Positions 1 through 6,834 of a DNA stretch of 14,721 nucleotides are shown here, piece by piece. The DNA lies in assembly GCA_021800645.1 (NCBI GenBank), contig JAJYYT010000015.1:1-14721 (forward strand), given 5' to 3'. Positions within the stretch are counted from its first letter, which is position 1; every line of letters begins with the position of its first letter. A model generated the notes under the pieces. It saw only the letters and a list, made by a program, of their open reading frames with translations. It did not search any database and was not told where the DNA came from. The position numbers were made by a program, and so were the translations under genes. The DNA comes from Actinomycetes bacterium (lineage in GTDB: Bacteria; Actinomycetota; Acidimicrobiia; Acidimicrobiales; RAAP-2).

Positions 1-5
1 GATCC

Positions 6-1649
6 ATGCGACAGAGCTACGACGCAGTGGTGGTCGGGGGCGGCCACAACGGACTGGTGGCGGCGGCCTACCTGGCCCGAAGCGGGATGCGGACGATCGT
101 CCTGGAGGCTCGGCACAAGACCGGCGGCGCGGCGACCACGGAGGCACCGTGGCCGGACGCCCCTGAGCTCAAGGTGACGCGGCTCTCCTACGTGATGAGC
201 CTCATGCCCCCGACCATCCTGAAGGATCTCGCGCTCGAGCGGCACGGCTACAAGGTCTTCCCGATGGGGCCCTACTACCAGGCGTTCCCTGACGGCCGGT
301 CGATCTCGATCTGGTCGGACGACGCCAAGAAGAACTACGAGGAGATCGCCAAGTTCTCCAAGCACGACGCCGAGGCGATGCCCAAGTGGGACGCCTGGCT
401 CGGTGGGTTGGCGGACGTCCTGGGTCCGATGCTGCTCATGGTGCCGCCCAAGGTCGGCTCGAAGCACCCCGGGGACATCGCTGCTCTCCTCCGGATGGCC
501 TGGCGCAACAGGGGTCTCGACGTGCGGACCGTAGGCGACGTCACCCGCCTCATGACGATGTCCATTGCCGACCTGCTCGACGACTGGTTCGAGTCCTGGC
601 AGGTCAAGGCTCCGATCGCCGTCAACGGCGTCATCGGCACCTGGGCCGGTCCGTGCGAGCCGGGCACCGCGTACGTGATGGCCCACCACTCGATCGGCGA
701 CGTGGGTGACGGGCATCTCGGGAGCTGGGGCTTCGCCGAGGGCGGCATGGGGGCGGTTGCCGACGCGATCCGCAGGTCGGCAGAGAGCTTCGGTGTGCAG
801 GTCCGCACCAACTCCCGCGTGGCCCGCATCCTCGTGCGAAGCGACCGGGCCGAAGGCGTGGTGCTCGACACAGGCAGCGAGATCCGTGCGCCGGTCGTCG
901 TGACGAGCCTCCACCCGCGGACCGCCTTCTTGGACCACGTCGGCGCGGCGAACCTGCCCGACGACTTCGTGCGGGACATCGAGCACTGGAAGACGCGTAG
1001 TGGGGTCGTGAAGATCAACCTCGCGCTCTCAGAGCTCCCCAACTTCACTGCGAACCCGGGCTCGAACCTGCAGCCGCACCACACCGGCTCGGTCGAGATG
1101 GCGCCCTCGATGGAGTACATCGAGCGGGCCTTCCTCGACGCACGCGAAGGTCGCGCGGCCGAGCGTCCGTTCTCCGACTCTGTCATCCCCACCACGTTCG
1201 ACAGGACGCTGGCGCCCGAGGGGACGCACATCATGTCGCTGTTCTCCCAGTGGGTGCCGGCGGAGTGGTCGAGGGAGCCGCACACCGAGGAGCTCGAGGC
1301 CTACGCCGATCGTCTGATCGACGAGTACGACGCCCTGGCCCCCAACTTCAGGAGATCGATCCTCCAGCGCGACATCGTCGGACCTTACGAGCTGGAGCAC
1401 GAGTACGGGCTCATCGGCGGCAACATCTTCCACGGGGAGCTGTCGGTCGAGCAGCTCTTCCACATGAGACCGGCTCCCGGATACTGCGACTACCGGACGC
1501 CGATACGTGGTCTGTACTACGCAAGCTCGGCGACCCACGCAGGAGGCGGCGTCTGCGGGATCCCCGGCTGGCAGGCAGCGAGGGCGGCGCTCGACGACCA
1601 GCGCTCGGGACGTGTGGCCGCCGTCCGCAAGCTGCTCACCTCGGCGTGA
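6..1649 (+). CDS. Phytoene desaturase/PYROXD2-like FAD-dependent oxidoreductase
   Basis: A 547-residue flavoprotein of the phytoene dehydrogenase-like amine-oxidase superfamily. The N-terminus opens with a Rossmann FAD-binding motif, GGGHNG at residues 11-16, followed by the conserved acidic segment VLEAR that holds the ribose of FAD. The C-terminus carries the second FAD-contact region, GGGVCGIPGW at residues 513-522, typical of the family. Length and layout match PYROXD2-like proteins. Only five bases precede the ATG, so the ribosome-binding site and any operon partner are out of view; starting a few residues before the dinucleotide motif is normal for this fold, so the start is likely correct. 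No carotenoid synthesis gene lies nearby, so true phytoene desaturation is unlikely and the substrate is unknown. It converges on the cupin gene with a 21-base gap. The family is secure; the specific reaction is not. Confidence 0.9.
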   Translation: MRQSYDAVVVGGGHNGLVAAAYLARSGMRTIVLEARHKTGGAATTEAPWPDAPELKVTRLSYVMSLMPPTILKDLALERHGYKVFPMGPYYQAFPDGRSISIWSDDAKKNYEEIAKFSKHDAEAMPKWDAWLGGLADVLGPMLLMVPPKVGSKHPGDIAALLRMAWRNRGLDVRTVGDVTRLMTMSIADLLDDWFESWQVKAPIAVNGVIGTWAGPCEPGTAYVMAHHSIGDVGDGHLGSWGFAEGGMGAVADAIRRSAESFGVQVRTNSRVARILVRSDRAEGVVLDTGSEIRAPVVVTSLHPRTAFLDHVGAANLPDDFVRDIEHWKTRSGVVKINLALSELPNFTANPGSNLQPHHTGSVEMAPSMEYIERAFLDAREGRAAERPFSDSVIPTTFDRTLAPEGTHIMSLFSQWVPAEWSREPHTEELEAYADRLIDEYDALAPNFRRSILQRDIVGPYELEHEYGLIGGNIFHGELSVEQLFHMRPAPGYCDYRTPIRGLYYASSATHAGGGVCGIPGWQAARAALDDQRSGRVAAVRKLLTSA

Positions 1650-1670
1650 GCGAGAGCGGTGGCGGTCCCT

Positions 1671-2033
1671 CTAGAAGATCACATAGAGCTTGCGCAGCGT
1701 TTCGTGGATCTCCCAGGTGCCCGTCCAACCCCTGGGGAAGAGCGCGGTGTCCCCGGGGCCGATGTGCACCGGCGCGCCGCCGTCGGCCGTGACCGTCATC
1801 GATCCGGTCAGCACGTGCACGAACTCGTTGGTCTCGAGCGTCCAGCGCGACGGCCCCGGAGTGCACTCCCAGATCCCCGACTCGGCCCCGTCGCCTCCCT
1901 GCCACAGGTAGAGGCCGGCGGTGCGCATCTCGGGGCCGGTCGCCTCCTCGAGGGGTCCCCAGTCCTCGAGGTCACGGCGGGTGCGCGCGTCGCGCAGCAC
2001 TGGAGCGGCGATGGAGGCCGATTCGTCCGTCAT
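1671..2033 (-). CDS. Small cupin-domain protein (DUF861/Cupin_3-like)
   Basis: A 120-residue single-domain cupin resembling the DUF861 group, which includes ureidoglycine aminohydrolase-like proteins. The region from residue 54 to the C-terminus has the group's pattern: WECTPG at 55-60, an acidic residue before FVHVLTG at 71-77, GPGDTALFPRG at 92-102, and the GTWE...RKLYVIF ending. The classical HxH metal motif of cupins is not obvious, as is common in this subgroup. The ATG is preceded by AAAGGA at ten bases, a good ribosome-binding site. The gene diverges from the acyl-CoA dehydrogenase, and a palindrome in the shared 159-base gap could control both. A minus-strand TTGACT (2135-2140) could serve as its -35 box and overlaps that palindrome. 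It may be a small enzyme or ligand-binding accessory of the local pathway; no reaction can be assigned. Confidence 0.85.
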   Translation of the reverse strand: MTDESASIAAPVLRDARTRRDLEDWGPLEEATGPEMRTAGLYLWQGGDGAESGIWECTPGPSRWTLETNEFVHVLTGSMTVTADGGAPVHIGPGDTALFPRGWTGTWEIHETLRKLYVIF

Positions 2034-2044
2034 GGTGCGTCGGT

Positions 2045-2065
2045 CCTTTCTGGATCGAAGAAAGG
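2045..2065. other. Small inverted repeat in the cupin leader
   Basis: CCTTTC at 2045-2050 and GAAAGG at 2060-2065 form a 6-bp stem around a 9-base loop. In the cupin mRNA the arm nearest the ATG contains the ribosome-binding sequence AAAGGA, so a hairpin here could mask it. The pairing is directly visible; any regulatory effect is inference and the stem is short. Confidence 0.3.
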
Positions 2066-2121
2066 CTCTCTGGATCGGGGGGTCGGCGCGGAGAGCGACG
2101 CGGCGGCCTTCATGGTGGCAT

Positions 2122-2139
2122 AGACTGAACCTTCAGTCA
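2122..2139. promoter_or_regulatory. Palindromic operator between cupin and acyl-CoA dehydrogenase genes
   Basis: The sequence AGACTGAACCTTCAGTCA contains a perfect 7-bp inverted repeat, GACTGAA/TTCAGTC, around a 2-base centre (2123-2138). It matches the site at 4715-4732 in 14 of 18 positions. It overlaps a plausible -10 box TAGACT (2121-2126) for the plus-strand acyl-CoA dehydrogenase gene and a plausible minus-strand -35 box TTGACT (2135-2140) for the cupin gene, so a bound repressor could shut off both. Size and symmetry fit a TetR-type dimer site. The local TetR protein encoded at 6822-7490 is the obvious candidate binder, which is inference. Confidence 0.6.
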
Positions 2140-2192
2140 ACATCGGCGAGTTCGACATCCGCGGCCGCCGACATCGGCGAAAGAGAGCCACC

Positions 2193-3359
2193 GTGTACCA
2201 GTTGACGACGGAGGACCGGTCGGTGCAGGACCGCGCCCGGCGCTTCGTGGATGACCTCATCCCCTACGAGGAGGGCGCGGAGTCCAACGGCGGGCACCTC
2301 CCGGCTGACGTGGATGCTGCGATGCGCGCTCGGGCGAAACGCGAAGGCCTGGTCGCGACCAACATGCCCCGTGACCTTGGCGGCGGTGGATGCTCCATGC
2401 TCCAGCAGATCCTGGTGCAAGAGCAGGTGGGCCGGGCCACCAACGCCCTGGCCTGGATGCTGTCGACGCCGCCGCAGTGGTGGGTCCCGGTGGCCACGGA
2501 CTTCCAACGAGAGCGCTGGCTCCGTCCGACCGTCGCCGCCGACGCCTGCGAGTGCTACGCCATCACCGAGGAGCAGGCCGGCTCCGACGTCTCGGCCATC
2601 CGTGCCACGGCCCGCCGCGACGGCGGCGAGTACGTGCTCGACGGGGTGAAGTGGCACGTCACCTCCTACAACGAAGCGACGTACGCCTTCTTCCAGGCGC
2701 GCCTGACCAACGGTCCGCACGCAGGCGACCACGCCATGTTCGTCGTGGACCTCCCCTCTCCCGGCGTGCGGGTCGTGCGCACCCCCGCCTACTCGCACAC
2801 GTTCGCCCACCACCATCCGATCGTCGCCTTCGAGAAGGTACGCGTCCCGGCGAGCCACCTCGTGGGTGCTGAAGGCGGTGGCATGTACTACGCCTACGAG
2901 TGGTTCCGCTTCGAGCGGTTCATGGTGGCGGCACGCTGCCTTGGTGCGACCGAGCGCCTCATCGACGAGGTCACCCGCTTTGCGCGCGAACGGATCGTGT
3001 CGGGTCGCCCCATCATCGAGTTCGAGCTCGTCCAGGGCATGCTGGCCGAGAGCGCCACCGACCTGTTCGCTGGGAGGGCGATGCTCTACGAGGCGGCGCG
3101 CGGCGTGGACGAGGGGCGCGACAAGAAGGTGCAGCACGGCCAGGCTTCCATGGTCAAGCTCTTCGCCTCGGAGACGGCGAACCGCGTTGCCGACCGCGCG
3201 GTGCAGATCTTCGGTGGACGCGGCTACATGCGCGAGAACGTGGCCGAGCGCTTCTTCCGCGAGCTGCGCGTCGAGCGGATCTGGGAGGGCACCAGCGAGG
3301 TGCAGAAGGTGATCATCGCCGCACAAGTGAAGAAGCGAGGGATCGAGGCGCTGGCCTGA
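2193..3359 (+). CDS. Acyl-CoA dehydrogenase
   Basis: A 388-residue FAD-dependent acyl-CoA dehydrogenase of standard length, which would introduce an alpha,beta double bond into an acyl-CoA thioester and pass electrons to electron-transfer flavoprotein. Visible marks are the FAD-contacting YAITEEQAGSD segment at 122-132, the KWHVTS strand at about 153-158, the helical C-terminal domain with the FGGRGYMRE flavin loop, and WEGTSEVQ near the C-terminus. Glu365 in that last motif sits where medium-chain acyl-CoA dehydrogenases keep the catalytic base. The start is GTG with a purine-rich AAGAGAG a few bases upstream. The gene diverges from the cupin gene, and its candidate -10 box overlaps the palindrome at 2122-2139, so it is probably repressed until a substrate is present. 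No ETF gene lies in the window. The acyl chain is unknown. The family is certain. Confidence 0.93.
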   Translation: MYQLTTEDRSVQDRARRFVDDLIPYEEGAESNGGHLPADVDAAMRARAKREGLVATNMPRDLGGGGCSMLQQILVQEQVGRATNALAWMLSTPPQWWVPVATDFQRERWLRPTVAADACECYAITEEQAGSDVSAIRATARRDGGEYVLDGVKWHVTSYNEATYAFFQARLTNGPHAGDHAMFVVDLPSPGVRVVRTPAYSHTFAHHHPIVAFEKVRVPASHLVGAEGGGMYYAYEWFRFERFMVAARCLGATERLIDEVTRFARERIVSGRPIIEFELVQGMLAESATDLFAGRAMLYEAARGVDEGRDKKVQHGQASMVKLFASETANRVADRAVQIFGGRGYMRENVAERFFRELRVERIWEGTSEVQKVIIAAQVKKRGIEALA

Positions 3360-3416
3360 CCGTGCCGTCCGCCGGCATTCGCGAACTGATAGGGGCCTCG
3401 AGTGGGGGCACGCTCG

Positions 3417-3483
3417 CTGCGGCGGGGATCACGCCATCACTGCGGCGGCGATCACGCCATCACTGCGGCGGCGATCACGCCAT
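3417..3483. repeat. Three tandem copies of a 23-bp repeat at a convergent junction
   Basis: Copies begin at 3417, 3440 and 3463. The first two are full length and differ at one base; the third is complete for 21 bases. Each holds a small inverted repeat, of the form GGCG-ATCA-CGCC in copies two and three. The array fills more than half of the 115-base gap between the converging acyl-CoA dehydrogenase and Rieske genes, and the Rieske stop codon (3475-3477) lies inside the third copy. The 23-base period is not a multiple of three, which suits untranslated DNA. A terminator or transcript-end role is possible but no run of T follows. Confidence 0.75.
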
Positions 3484-4725
3484 GGGTGCGACAGGTGCGA
3501 CGGGTGCGGCAGGGCTGGCCGCGCGTCGCACTGGCCGCCCGACGTAGCCCGAGGCCACCATCGTCACGAACTGGTGGACGCCGTCCTCTTCGGGTGACAT
3601 CGGTCCCGGGATCGCCCGAGGGTTGGACAGGCCCCGTTGGACCGACTCGCACGCGAGCCAGTCCTGGCGGTTCGTGATGTCCCAGAAGTCCACGGCGAAT
3701 GACGGGTCGAAGCCGGCGCGTTCGGCGTCCTCGGGGGCGAAGTGCCATTCGCACACCACCCGCGTCAGATCGGCAGCGAGCGGGGTGAGCAGGTGGGTCA
3801 TCACGTAGTCGGGGTGCAGGCTCACGAGGACGTTGGGGAAGATGCCGATGTAGTCCACGATCCGGCGACGGCGTTCGTCGAGGCCCCGCAGCGGCTGGGC
3901 GCTGGTGTGGCCGTCGAGGGACATCGTCTCGTAGCCGTCGCGGATCTCCATCCACCCCCCGACCCATGCGCCCCCGGCATCGTGGTAGTTCTCCCCGCTC
4001 CGGGGCGGCGAGGCCGCGCACAGCTCCGGATGGATCACCGTGCAGTGGTAGCACTCCTGGTAGTTCTCCACGAGGACCTTCCAGTTGGCGGCGACCACGT
4101 AGTCGTGCCGGCCCTTGGTCACCATGCGTTCCAGCTCGTAGGGGGCCACGATCGGCTCGAGCCCGTCGACGTGGTCGGCGAAGGGCCCGGCGTCGCCCGA
4201 CACGTCAACGAAGAGCAGCCCGTGCCACTCCACGCACGGCAGCTCCACGAGGCCGAATTCGTCCGGGTCGAAGCCTGGGACCCCGTCGAACCCCGGTGCC
4301 TTGCGCAATCGTCCATCGAGCCGGTACGACCACGCGTGGTAGGGGCACAGAACGACGGGCCGGTTCACCGCGTCCGCGCCGCAGGGGAGGATCTCGTGCC
4401 CGCGGTGGCGGCACGCGTTCGCAAATGCCCTGACCGTGCTGTCCTGGCCGCGGATGCAGAAGACGCCACCTCGGCCAACCGCCTCGGCCCGCTGGTCTCC
4501 AGGGTGCGCCACGATGCTGCTCCTGCCGAGGCAGGTCCACCCGCCCTCGAAGAAGTGCCGTCGCTCCCAGGACAAGACGTCCTGGCTGGTGTACGCCTCT
4601 CGGGGAAGCAACCGCCCCTGACCGAACGGGAGCAGTGACCGCTCGAGCGCCGCAGCGTCGAGCGGTGCACGGTCGAACGCTGATGGCGCGTCTCTGTCCC
4701 CCGGCGCCTGGTACTGACTGATCAT
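3475..4725 (-). CDS. Rieske non-haem iron oxygenase, alpha (catalytic) subunit
   Basis: A 416-residue ring-hydroxylating/N-demethylating type oxygenase subunit. The Rieske [2Fe-2S] centre is ligated by CRH at 105-107 and CPYH at 127-130. The mononuclear iron site is seen as NYQECYHCTVIH at 221-232, with His227 and His232 as ligands and the carboxylate ligand expected in DFWDITNRQDW at 346-356. Glu224 occupies the bridging position that is Asp in naphthalene dioxygenase but Glu in CntA-type carnitine oxygenases, so a quaternary-amine substrate is worth considering. The ATG follows a TAGGAT -10-like box by seven bases, implying leaderless mRNA, and lies inside a palindrome. The C-terminal Ala/Pro-rich tail comes from short DNA repeats. 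It is the last gene of the TetR-flavoprotein-Rieske set, 60 bases after the flavoprotein. No ferredoxin, reductase or beta-subunit gene is in the window. The fold is certain; the substrate is inferred. Confidence 0.93.
   Translation of the reverse strand: MISQYQAPGDRDAPSAFDRAPLDAAALERSLLPFGQGRLLPREAYTSQDVLSWERRHFFEGGWTCLGRSSIVAHPGDQRAEAVGRGGVFCIRGQDSTVRAFANACRHRGHEILPCGADAVNRPVVLCPYHAWSYRLDGRLRKAPGFDGVPGFDPDEFGLVELPCVEWHGLLFVDVSGDAGPFADHVDGLEPIVAPYELERMVTKGRHDYVVAANWKVLVENYQECYHCTVIHPELCAASPPRSGENYHDAGGAWVGGWMEIRDGYETMSLDGHTSAQPLRGLDERRRRIVDYIGIFPNVLVSLHPDYVMTHLLTPLAADLTRVVCEWHFAPEDAERAGFDPSFAVDFWDITNRQDWLACESVQRGLSNPRAIPGPMSPEEDGVHQFVTMVASGYVGRPVRRAASPAAPVAPVAPMA
3485..3511. repeat. Three in-frame 9-bp repeats encoding the Ala-Pro-Val tail of the Rieske protein
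   Basis: Three near-identical 9-base units (GGTGCGACA, GGTGCGACG and GGTGCGGCA on the plus strand) encode the APVAPVAP tail of the oxygenase. Because the period is three codons, copy-number change would lengthen or shorten the tail without breaking the frame. The array directly abuts the 23-bp repeats, marking this gene end as slippage-prone. Confidence 0.65.
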
Positions 4726-4732
4726 ACAGTCA
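4715..4732. promoter_or_regulatory. Palindromic operator over the Rieske gene start codon
   Basis: TGACTGATCATACAGTCA has perfect 6-bp arms, TGACTG/CAGTCA, with a 6-base centre that contains the start codon (4723-4725, read on the minus strand). It agrees with the operator at 2122-2139 at 14 of 18 positions. A minus-strand -10-like TAGGAT (4733-4738) abuts it, with TTTACG (4757-4762) at an 18-base spacing as a weak -35. Occupancy would block initiation at the Rieske promoter, independently of transcription arriving from the upstream genes. Confidence 0.62.
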
Positions 4733-4785
4733 ATCCTAGGGCACCAGCACGACCCTCGTAAAGAGGCGCGTTCGCCACGCTGGAG

Positions 4786-6759
4786 CTAAAGAGCGGCTCC
4801 GACCTCGAGCCCCTCGAGCACTGCCTCCTCCACAGAGCGCGGGGCCAGGCAGTCGCCGACCCCGACGACCTCGGTGGATGTCGAGAGCTCGGCGGAGAGC
4901 TCGTCCAAGAGGCTGTCGACCGGCACATGGCCCTCGGCGAGGACGAGGCTCGTGACCCCTTCGACGATGACCGCCTCCTTGGTCAAGACGTGCTGGAGGA
5001 AGACGGAGTCGTCGTCCGCCCCGAAGAGCCGGACGAGCGGCACCACCTGGACGTGGCTCCGCTCCAGCGAGATGAGGTGCGCGTCCCGGACGTACTGCTG
5101 GAGCCCTTGCACGGCCGAGTAGCCGTTCACGCACAGGACGACTTCGTGCCCACGTCGGGCGAGCTCGACCGCCACCCCCGCACCGATCCAGTCCGCCTTC
5201 CAGTCCGACACGACCACCTTGCCGCGTGGCACCTCCGCCCCCTGGATCACTTGCCAGGCGTCGAGGATGCGCGGCTCGCCGAGCACCTCGATCTGCGGGC
5301 GGCGAGGAAGGGCACCGGTCGCGACGACGACAGCCTCGGGACGCTCGGCGCGGACGACATCGAGGTCGACGGTCGTGTTCGTCACGATCGCTGCGCCCGC
5401 ACGCACCGCTTCGGCTTGCAGGTTCATCGCCGCACCGCCGAACTCTTCGCGCCCGGGCAGGCGCTCGGCAAGCAGCACTTGGCCCCCGACGCGTGGCGCC
5501 TTTTCGTACAGGGTGACCCTGTGCCCGCGTCGGGCTGCGACAGCGGCAGCCTTGAGACCCGCAGGCCCGCCGCCCACCACCATCACCGTTCGTGGGCTCG
5601 ACGCCGGGCGCAGCCGCCCGTAGGTGCGCTCACGCCCGGTCTCCGGGCGCTGGATGCACGAGATCGGGTAGCCGGCGTGGAAGTGCCCGATGCACGCCTG
5701 GTTGCAGGCGATGCAGGCGCGGATCTCCTCGGGGCGCCCCTCCTCGGCGAGCTGCGGCATTGTCGGGTCGCAGATGAGGGCGCGGTTCATGATGACGGCG
5801 TCCGCGTACCCGGCTGCCAGCACGCGCTCGGCATCCTGAGGCTGGTTGATCCGCCCGGCGGCGAACACCGGGACGGACACCTTCTCCTTCACCCGCGCCA
5901 CGTAGGGGACGGCGTAGCCGACAGCCTCGCTCATCGGCGGGACGATGTGATCGGAGCCCCGCAAGGACGCCGACGTGCCGAGGGTGACGCTCAGGTAGTC
6001 GACGAGGCCGGCGGCGTCGAGAGCGACGCATGCGGCGAGGGAGTCTTCGGCCGCGAGGCCTTCGTCGTCGAGCTCGTCCGCCGAGATCCGCACCCCGACG
6101 ACGAAGTCGCCGGCGGTCTCGGCGTCGATCACGGCCAGGACCTCGCGCAAGAAGCGCAGGCGGTTCTCGAAGCTCCCCCCGTAGCGGTCGCCTCGGAGGT
6201 TGACCCGGGGGTTCAAGAACTGCGACGGGAGGTAGCCGTGGCTCGCCACCACCTCCACCCCGTCGAGGCCCGCTCGCTGCAGGCGTCGCGCGGCACGCCC
6301 GTAGGAGGCGACGATCTCGGCGATCATCTGGTGGGACATGGCACGCGGCATCACGTGGAAGCGCTCGTTCGGGACCGCCGAAGGAGCGAGAGCGACCGGT
6401 GCCGAGCCGTCTTGGGACTCCATCACCTCGCGGCCCGGGTGGAAGAGCTGGCCGAAGAGCTTCGTCCCGTACGGCCTCACCGCCTCGGCGACCTTCTCGT
6501 AGCCGCGGATGCACGAGTCGTCGGCAGCCATGAGGACATGCGAGGTGTAGCGGGCGGTGTCGTGCACGCCGGCCGCCTGCATGACGATCAGACCGACGCC
6601 GCCAGCGGCACGCGCCTCGTGGTAGGCGACGAGCTGGTCCGTCACATGGCCCTCTTCGACCATGACGGTGTCGTGGCCGGGTGAGACGATGCGGTTCTTG
6701 ATCGTCACCGCACCGATCCCGAGCGGCTCGAACAAGTGAGGGAAGCGGTGGTTGGACAT
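4786..6759 (-). CDS. Old-yellow-enzyme/FadH/TMADH-like FMN, 4Fe-4S and FAD oxidoreductase
   Basis: A 657-residue two-part flavoprotein with the layout of 2,4-dienoyl-CoA reductase FadH and trimethylamine dehydrogenase. Residues 1-345 form the FMN TIM barrel; it has HPGRE at 107-111 and SHGYLPSQFLNP at 173-184 followed by DRYGGSFENR at 191-200, closely recalling the trimethylamine dehydrogenase barrel. The [4Fe-4S] ligands are Cys349, Cys352, Cys356 and Cys368, in the C-x2-C-x3-C spacing of FadH. Residues 391 onward are the FAD/NAD(P)-type domain with GGGPAG at 396-401. The start has GAGG about twelve bases upstream, inside a repeated 20-bp block. It sits 62 bases after the TetR gene and 60 before the Rieske gene. 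Candidate reactions are enoyl reduction or oxidative N-demethylation of a tertiary amine; homologues of this family demethylate N-methylproline after a Rieske enzyme acts on stachydrine. The choice between these is open. Confidence 0.92.
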   Translation of the reverse strand: MSNHRFPHLFEPLGIGAVTIKNRIVSPGHDTVMVEEGHVTDQLVAYHEARAAGGVGLIVMQAAGVHDTARYTSHVLMAADDSCIRGYEKVAEAVRPYGTKLFGQLFHPGREVMESQDGSAPVALAPSAVPNERFHVMPRAMSHQMIAEIVASYGRAARRLQRAGLDGVEVVASHGYLPSQFLNPRVNLRGDRYGGSFENRLRFLREVLAVIDAETAGDFVVGVRISADELDDEGLAAEDSLAACVALDAAGLVDYLSVTLGTSASLRGSDHIVPPMSEAVGYAVPYVARVKEKVSVPVFAAGRINQPQDAERVLAAGYADAVIMNRALICDPTMPQLAEEGRPEEIRACIACNQACIGHFHAGYPISCIQRPETGRERTYGRLRPASSPRTVMVVGGGPAGLKAAAVAARRGHRVTLYEKAPRVGGQVLLAERLPGREEFGGAAMNLQAEAVRAGAAIVTNTTVDLDVVRAERPEAVVVATGALPRRPQIEVLGEPRILDAWQVIQGAEVPRGKVVVSDWKADWIGAGVAVELARRGHEVVLCVNGYSAVQGLQQYVRDAHLISLERSHVQVVPLVRLFGADDDSVFLQHVLTKEAVIVEGVTSLVLAEGHVPVDSLLDELSAELSTSTEVVGVGDCLAPRSVEEAVLEGLEVGAAL

Positions 6760-6761
6760 CT

Positions 6762-6834
6762 TTTCGCCTCGGGTCGTGTCCTTTCGCGTCAGATCGCGTC
6801 GTCTCTACGGGTCATTTCGCCTCACGTCGCGTCC
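6762..6834. repeat. Three copies of a 20-bp repeat between the TetR and flavoprotein genes
   Basis: Imperfect copies lie at 6762-6781, 6782-6801 (directly adjacent) and 6815-6834, the last separated by 13 bases. The outer two differ at three positions; the middle copy is more diverged. Read on the minus strand, the two outer copies end in GAGGCGAAA, the Shine-Dalgarno-like part of the flavoprotein start region, so the array multiplies a translation-initiation sequence. The upstream-most copy contains the TetR stop codon (6822-6824) and is followed at once by an ATG opening an 8-codon reading frame (6789-6815, minus). It may be slippage, a leader, or a regulator binding array. Confidence 0.65.

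Noticed and set aside
6..1649. Carotenoid biosynthesis function for the phytoene desaturase-like protein
   Set aside because: No phytoene synthase, prenyl synthase or cyclase gene is nearby, and PYROXD2-like members of the family have other roles.
1650..1670. Terminator between the first oxidoreductase and the cupin gene
   Set aside because: The 21-base gap has no convincing stem-loop or T-run.
3417..3483. 23-bp repeats as a CRISPR array
   Set aside because: The copies are directly adjacent with no spacers, and no cas genes are present.
4927..6684. Long plus-strand open frame opposite the flavoprotein gene
   Set aside because: It is antisense to a gene with clear FMN, iron-sulphur and FAD motifs; its predicted protein is His/Asp/Arg-rich without recognisable domains, as expected of a shadow frame in GC-rich DNA.
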